Of a DNA stretch of 64,000 nucleotides, positions 60,230 to 64,000 are shown in pieces. Position 1 is the stretch's first letter. Each line of letters begins with the position of its first letter. The position numbers were made by a program, and so were the translations under genes. The notes below the pieces were generated by a model. That model was not told the origin of the DNA. It did not search any database and saw only the letters and a list, made by a program, of their open reading frames with translations. Origin of the DNA: Hasllibacter sp963833115 (GTDB lineage Bacteria; Pseudomonadota; Alphaproteobacteria; Rhodobacterales; Rhodobacteraceae); the NCBI GenBank assembly GCA_963833115.1, contig CAWHWS010000002.1:1736001-1800000 (forward strand), in the 5' to 3' direction.

Positions 60230-60808
60230 ATGAGCACCAACCTGTTTCGCTTCGCCACCGCCGCGGCGATCCTGACCTTCGGGGGCGCGTCGCTCGCCCT
60301 CGCCCAGGGCCAACCGTCCACCAATGCCGCGCCGGCGATCGGCGCGCCCGCCGACCCGGCCGAGACTGCGGCCCGCGTCGAGCCGGCGCAGGCCCGCGGG
60401 GACGGCGATCATGGCCGGGGACGCCGGGCCGACGGCGCGCGCCGGGGCGGACCGGGCGGCGCCCTCTTGGGGGCCTTCGGTCCGGATGGCCCACGCGAGA
60501 TGCTTGCGGAGCTCGACGCCGACGGGAACGGCGCGATCACCCAGGCCGAGGTGGACGACTACCTCGCGGCCAGGGTGGCCGAGGCCGACTTGGACGGCGA
60601 CGGCGCGATCGCGCTGGACGAGTTCGAGCCGGTCTTCGCGGACCGGACGCGTCCTCGCATGGTCGATGCCTTCCAGGCCCTGGACGCCGACGGGTCGGGC
60701 ACGGTGACGACCGACGAGATCGACGCCCGCTTCGGCGACGTCGTGGAGCGCCTGGACCGCGACGACGACGGCGCGCTCAGCCCGGCCGACCGCGGCCGTC
60801 GCGGGTGA
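60230..60808 (+). CDS. Exported EF-hand calcium-binding protein
   Basis: The 192-aa product has a Sec signal (AAAILTFGGASLALAQ, residues 1-25) and four EF-hand loops: DADGNGAITQAE, DLDGDGAIALDE, DADGSGTVTTDE and DRDDDGALSPAD, at about residues 96, 118, 148 and 172. Most loops keep the acidic 1, 3, 5 and 12 positions. An AGGAGAG site lies before ATG 60230. It is divergent from the two-component system and may be regulated by it. Confidence 0.9.
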   Translation: MSTNLFRFATAAAILTFGGASLALAQGQPSTNAAPAIGAPADPAETAARVEPAQARGDGDHGRGRRADGARRGGPGGALLGAFGPDGPREMLAELDADGNGAITQAEVDDYLAARVAEADLDGDGAIALDEFEPVFADRTRPRMVDAFQALDADGSGTVTTDEIDARFGDVVERLDRDDDGALSPADRGRRG

Positions 60809-60832
60809 TCGCGCTCCCTCGCGACCCGGCAT

Positions 60833-60900
60833 AGGTTAGCACGCGAACTATCGGCGTGACGGACGGCCCTTCATCCTGCACGGCCTCGCCCGGGCTGGAT
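60833..60900 (+). pseudogene. Decayed partial copy of the marR promoter and first codons
   Basis: GGTTAGCACGCGAACTATCGGCGTGAC matches the sequence just upstream of marR (about 20 of 27), and the following GACGGCCCTTCATCCTGCAC matches the marR opening codons (MTTGPYTLHH) after one missing base, then hits TGA. The homology ends after about 15 codons. It looks like the remains of a tandem duplication of a marR-like gene. Confidence 0.5.
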
Positions 60901-60913
60901 GAAGGGACCGTCC
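60861..60913. terminator. Large hairpin after the EF-hand gene
   Basis: GGACGGCCCTTCATCC (60861-60876) pairs with GGATGAAGGGACCGTCC (60897-60913) with one bulged base and a 20-base loop. It lies 52 bp past the EF-hand stop. No T tract follows, so it may be a factor-independent pause, an mRNA stabiliser or an accident of the marR-like relic that provides its left arm. Confidence 0.45.
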
Positions 60914-60980
60914 GCGCCGCGCCGCCACGGCGGCCGTGATCCCGATCCGACCTCACCGCCCCTTTCAAATGAGACCCGAC

Positions 60981-61199
60981 ATGGACCGAACCATCCTGGC
61001 CGCGCTGCTGCTCGCCGGTTTCTCCACCGACGCGGCGCTTCCGTCCGGCGCCGCCGCCCGACGGGCCGAGGCGCCGCAGGCCGGACAGCCCGCCCCGCGG
61101 GGAACGCCGGAGGCCGACCTCGCCGCCGTCGCGGCCCGGCTCGGCGTCGCGGAGGCCGCGCTGCGCGACGCCCCGCCTCCGTCGCCGCAGCGGCCTTGA
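60981..61199 (+). CDS. Small exported protein with LGVxxxAL motif
   Basis: The 72-aa product has a signal peptide (MDRTILAALLLAGFSTDAALPSGAAA) and a short mature part ending DLAAVAARLGVAEAALRDAPPPSP. The LGV-x4-AL-x-DA-PPP motif is like the ALG-x4-L-x2-A repeats in the YHYH protein at 56.4 kb. ATG 60981 is followed by the signal; ATG 60969 is an alternative. Function is unknown. MarC follows after 16 bp. Confidence 0.6.
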   Translation: MDRTILAALLLAGFSTDAALPSGAAARRAEAPQAGQPAPRGTPEADLAAVAARLGVAEAALRDAPPPSPQRP

Positions 61200-61215
61200 T
61201 CGCGACGCGCGGCAG

Positions 61216-61896
61216 ATGCTCCCCCTCGCCCCCGACTGGGCCGCGCTCCTACGCCAGCTCGTGACGCTGCTCGTGGTGATCGACCCCGTGGGCACGATCC
61301 CGGTCTACCTCTACGCCGTCATCTGCGCGCCGCGGCACCTGCACCGCCGCTTCGCCCTGCGCGCGGTGGCGATCGCCACGCTGGTGCTGCTGGCCTTCCT
61401 CGCGTTCGGCCAGGTCGTGCTGGAGACGCTGGGCCTGCGGCTCGGCTCGTTCCAGATCGCCGGCGGCATCGTGCTGTTCCTCTTCGCGCTGAGCATGATC
61501 TTCGGAGAGTCGAAACCCCGCGCCGAGATCGCCGAGGCCGAGCGCGACCACCTCGCCGGCGCGGTCTTCCCTCTCGCCATCCCCTCCATCGCCTCGCCGG
61601 GCGCGATGCTCGCCATCGTGCTCCTGACGGAGAACGGCGCGAACACCTGGGCGCAGCAGGCGACGACGGCGGCGGCGCTGATCCTCGTCCTCGCCTTGAC
61701 GCTCGGGCTCCTCCTCGTCGCCGGCCTCGTCCACCGCCTGATCGGCGACACCGGCGCCTCGGTGATCTCGCGCGTCATGGGGATCGTGCTCGCCACCATC
61801 GCCGTGGACGCGGTCCTCGGCGGGCTAAGCTCGCTCGGCGTGCTCGAGATGATCCCCGCCGAGAACCCCAGCCCGTTCTCGGGCGCGACGGACTGA
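61216..61896 (+). CDS. marC: MarC-family integral membrane protein (UPF0056)
   Basis: The 226-aa protein has six hydrophobic helices and the MarC pattern: LLVVIDPVGTIPVYLYA, GSFQIAGGIVLFLFALSMIFGE and FPLAIPSIASPGAMLAIVLLT. MarC proteins are inner membrane proteins of uncertain function; an early link to antibiotic resistance was not upheld. It is in the same direction as the small gene before it. The gene is intact. Confidence 0.92.
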   Translation: MLPLAPDWAALLRQLVTLLVVIDPVGTIPVYLYAVICAPRHLHRRFALRAVAIATLVLLAFLAFGQVVLETLGLRLGSFQIAGGIVLFLFALSMIFGESKPRAEIAEAERDHLAGAVFPLAIPSIASPGAMLAIVLLTENGANTWAQQATTAAALILVLALTLGLLLVAGLVHRLIGDTGASVISRVMGIVLATIAVDAVLGGLSSLGVLEMIPAENPSPFSGATD

Positions 61897-61949
61897 CCCT
61901 CGCGTCCGGTCAGGCCTTCGCCATGGCCGGCCCATCGAAAGGACCGCCC

Positions 61950-62606
61950 ATGAGACCCACCATCGCCGCCCTGGCCCTCCCCGGGCTCTCGCCCACGGCG
62001 CTCTAGGCGGAGACCCTCTCCGCCGAGATCCGCGCAGGCGACCGGTTCGAGATGCGGATCGACGGCGTTCGGGTCGCCGGGGACTCCGTCCCTGTCAAGA
62101 CCGGGCGGTCGTCCGACGCCGAGAGCTCCGCGTTCGGGGCGACGCGGCCCTTCGTGGTCGGCCTCGTCGCCATGGACGTCGAGGCGGACGACGCCGGCCT
62201 CGAATATACTCGGACCCGCCGCCGGCGGATGGGCGATGGCGGGGTGATCGCGCAGATCACGGACGGCGCGGGCGAGCTCGTCGCCGTCACGGACGGAGGT
62301 CGGCGTTGCCTCGTCGTGCACCGCGCCCCGCTCGACCCCGCCTGCGCGGGCGCGGCGGCTCCGGTCGCGGGGGCCGGCGCCTGCACCTCCGAGATCACGC
62401 CCGAACCGGGCGGCCGGGACAGTCCCGGCCTCGACGCCGGCGCCTGGCCGCAGGCCACCGTCCACGCCGCCGCCGAGGTCGACCCCAAGGATGGCCACGA
62501 TCGGATTGATCTGACGGGCGCGGCCGAGCTCATCTGGGGACCGGACCGGAAGCGGGACAAAGCTGCCGTTCGCTCTAGTCGCCTGACCCTGAAACTGCTT
62601 CCATGA
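61950..62606 (+). pseudogene. Exported protein gene with amber stop in the signal peptide and altered 3-prime end
   Basis: AAAGGA precedes ATG 61950, which starts MRPTIAALALPGLSPTAL, then TAG (62004-62006), then in the same frame AETLSAEIRAGDRFEMRIDGVRVAG and onward to 62606. The stop sits at the expected signal cleavage site. An internal ATG at 62052 would give 184 aa with no export signal. The end runs 32 bases into the convergent AT-rich gene at 62575, so the original C-terminus may also have been replaced. No family recognised. Confidence 0.6.
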
Positions 62607-62913
62607 TTTTTTCGATAATTAGAGGCAGCGTATCGGGCGAATTGGCGTCGAACTCTACAATCGAAAACATCTCATCTTCATTGGCTTTTGGAAGGATGTA
62701 GAGTTCGTAGGAGTCGGAAAATACTTCAACTTCAACTCGCCCACGTCGCCAAAAAAGACGGATTGTTGGGAACTTGCCAGAACTTGCCGATTCAGGAAAG
62801 ACGTCCGCTTCCTTTGCCGTCCTTAACAATTCAGTGGCTCTACTCAACGCTCGTTTGTCTGGTTGAGGATGGTCATGCCATTCCCATTCGATGCTACCCC
62901 AAACGACATCCAT
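62575..62913 (-). CDS. 112-aa hypothetical protein in an AT-richer insert
   Basis: The protein begins MDVVWGSIEWEWHDH and ends SPDTLPLIIEKIMEAVSGSGD. It is acidic with several Trp residues, reminiscent of immunity or phage-derived small proteins, but no family is recognised. GGAGGGG lies nine bases before ATG 62913; a GTG at 62931 is an alternative. Codon use is clearly less GC-biased than every neighbour (many A/T third positions), marking recent transfer of a roughly 0.45-kb segment. Confidence 0.7.
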   Translation of the reverse strand: MDVVWGSIEWEWHDHPQPDKRALSRATELLRTAKEADVFPESASSGKFPTIRLFWRRGRVEVEVFSDSYELYILPKANEDEMFSIVEFDANSPDTLPLIIEKIMEAVSGSGD

Positions 62914-63179
62914 TCTAGCTAGCCCCTCCACGCCCTATCTACAAAAAGCGGATAAGAAGTTGCCTTTCAAGACTGGTAGGTTTTGGGCTCGGAGCGGACC
63001 TTCGGTTTACCCCAGCCGTACCGTCCTGTCGCGACATGCCGAGAGGTGTACGTCCACTTACGATGACACCCATCCGGAACGGGCCGGACGCGCGGCCAGG
63101 GCGCGCCTGACTGGTTCGCTCCGTCGATACAGCATCGTCGGAGTCTACGGCGTCCGCCTGCGCATGGCGCACCCGCACC
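62914..63179. other. Gap with the right edge of the AT-richer insert
   Basis: GC rises again at about 63050. No gene, terminal repeat or attachment site was recognised at this edge. Confidence 0.35.
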
Positions 63180-63653
63180 ATGATCGGGCTCGCCCTCGCC
63201 CTCGTGCTGGTCCTCGCGCCCCTGGCCTGCGCGCCGGGGCCGGGGAGCCGGTACTTCGCCGCGGGCGGGGCGCGCTGCGCGTTCCGTGCGAGGGCGCCCG
63301 CGACCCTCGGCCATCATGCCGCGACGCCGGTCGTGACGATCCTGATCGGGCTGGGCTTCGGTCGAATCCCACGCGCGGCTCCGCCGTCGCTCGTCCCCAT
63401 CCGCTACGCGGGGGCTGCCCATGTCCCCCGGCTCGCATGGGGCCTCGCGCGGGCGGGCGTCCTGTCCGACGAGGTCGATGCCCGGCCGGCGGGCTTCGCG
63501 GGCGGCGTGGTGCCGCTCCCGCCGAACCCCGAGGCGCATCTCGTCGTCGCTCCGGTGTTCACGCGGCTCGCCGGCGTGCCGTGGATCGCGGCCGTCCTCA
63601 AGCGTGCCGACGCGGTGCGTTCACCCTCTGCGCGGCCCCGGGCGACGGCATGA
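63180..63653 (+). CDS. Doubtful exported or membrane protein, possibly decayed
   Basis: The 157-aa frame starts with a hydrophobic signal-like segment (MIGLALALVLVLAPLACAPG) with a Cys that could be a lipobox, a middle hydrophobic stretch (TPVVTILIGLGFGRI) and PRLAWGLARAGVLSDE. The last 30 residues look random. A second small frame with a TM helix (63650-63748, starting MTARRGELETARVL) follows at once in another frame, so the two may be parts of one broken membrane-protein gene. No family recognised. Confidence 0.35.
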   Translation: MIGLALALVLVLAPLACAPGPGSRYFAAGGARCAFRARAPATLGHHAATPVVTILIGLGFGRIPRAAPPSLVPIRYAGAAHVPRLAWGLARAGVLSDEVDARPAGFAGGVVPLPPNPEAHLVVAPVFTRLAGVPWIAAVLKRADAVRSPSARPRATA

Positions 63654-63748
63654 CCGCCCGGCGGGGCGAGCTCGAGACGGCCCGCGTCCTGACCCTCGGC
63701 GCCGCCGCCGTGATGGTGGGCGTCGCGAACTGGATGCTCGTGGGGTGA

Positions 63749-64000
63749 CGGGCGTGCAGGCCGCGCGGACCGCCCCGGCTCGGCTCGATGCGGCCGACGA
63801 CCGAGCCATCCCGACCCGCGTATCACCCGCGAGGCGGACGCGCGGAGGTCGTGCGCCGCAGGACGCGCCTCTCGAAGCGCATGGCGGGGATGACGTGCCG
63901 GCGCCGGATCGTGCGGACCGGGATGTCTATGAGACCGGCCGCCTTCCGACGCAGGACCTCGAGGAGCCACGCCTTCTTTCACTTCGTCTGCTCGGCGCGG
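63749..64000. other. Right edge, no confident gene
   Basis: On the minus strand a coherent-looking peptide (KKAWLLEVLRRKAAGLIDIP, RTIRRRHVIPAMRFERRVLRR) ends with TGA near 63832, but it is preceded by an in-frame TGA at about 63980 and no start is visible. It may be the 3-prime end of a gene broken or continuing outside the window. Confidence 0.3.

Overview
The window is very GC-rich DNA with dense gene packing and many ATGA/GTGA stop-start overlaps. The gene set suits an alphaproteobacterium of the Rhodobacteraceae type. Supporting genes are a VPLPA-CTERM-like protein, YeeE/YedE sulfur importers with a Crp/Fnr regulator, a truncated P4-type integrase and a type I-E cas operon. No rRNA or tRNA gene was found. 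Recombinase relics, toxin-antitoxin pairs, an IS relic and many broken genes mark much of it as accessory, decaying DNA. Organism assignment is inference.

Layout. (1) 1-8430, minus strand: a type I-E CRISPR-Cas operon in the order cas3, cse1, cse2, cas7, cas5, cas6e, cas1. Cas1 runs off the left edge; cas2 and the array would lie outside. Between cas3 and cse1 is a 0.5 kb gap. It holds a DUF1508-like mini-gene with an in-frame stop, a 12-bp perfect hairpin and two repeat-like palindromes exactly 61 bp apart. (2) 8447-12229: two broken serine recombinases flank VapBC, a DUF6894 protein, an XRE regulator and a HepT/MntA pair. (3) 12516-30171, plus strand: a run of ten genes, mostly overlapping or separated by a few bases. 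It starts with a peptidoglycan-cleaving enzyme, then secreted and membrane proteins, a glycine-rich hydrophobic 713-aa protein, a DUF6603-like 1125-aa protein and four more proteins with no assigned function. This is the best candidate for an undescribed system. (4) 30752-39094: a giant calcium-binding RTX protein split by one +1 frameshift, coupled to a small CTERM-type surface protein. (5) 39441-45082: a membrane-anchored protein of unknown role, a GNAT acetyltransferase, a LuxR-type regulator, an IS3-family remnant and a truncated integrase that may mark an island edge.

(6) 45.1-53.4 kb: a methyltransferase operon, then a sulfur cluster on the minus strand. The cluster has a Crp/Fnr regulator, a DUF2892 protein, two YeeE/YedE halves and a persulfide-dioxygenase-like MBL enzyme. 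Decayed genes lie among these: SulP with its core deleted, an NsrR-like Rrf2 regulator missing its HTH and cysteine ligands, and CydB with its core deleted. (7) 53.5-64.0 kb: a second methyltransferase, an NmrA-like protein, a MarR-YHYH-periplasmic protein operon, a two-component system divergent from an EF-hand protein, MarC, and several small or broken genes. A decayed copy of the marR promoter and first codons lies 4.9 kb from the original.

Single-base indels or in-frame stops recur in genes that are otherwise coherent: DUF1508, both recombinases, the RTX protein, IS3 orfA, SulP and the 61950 gene. Either the region is under relaxed selection or the assembly has residual errors. Read mapping would decide.
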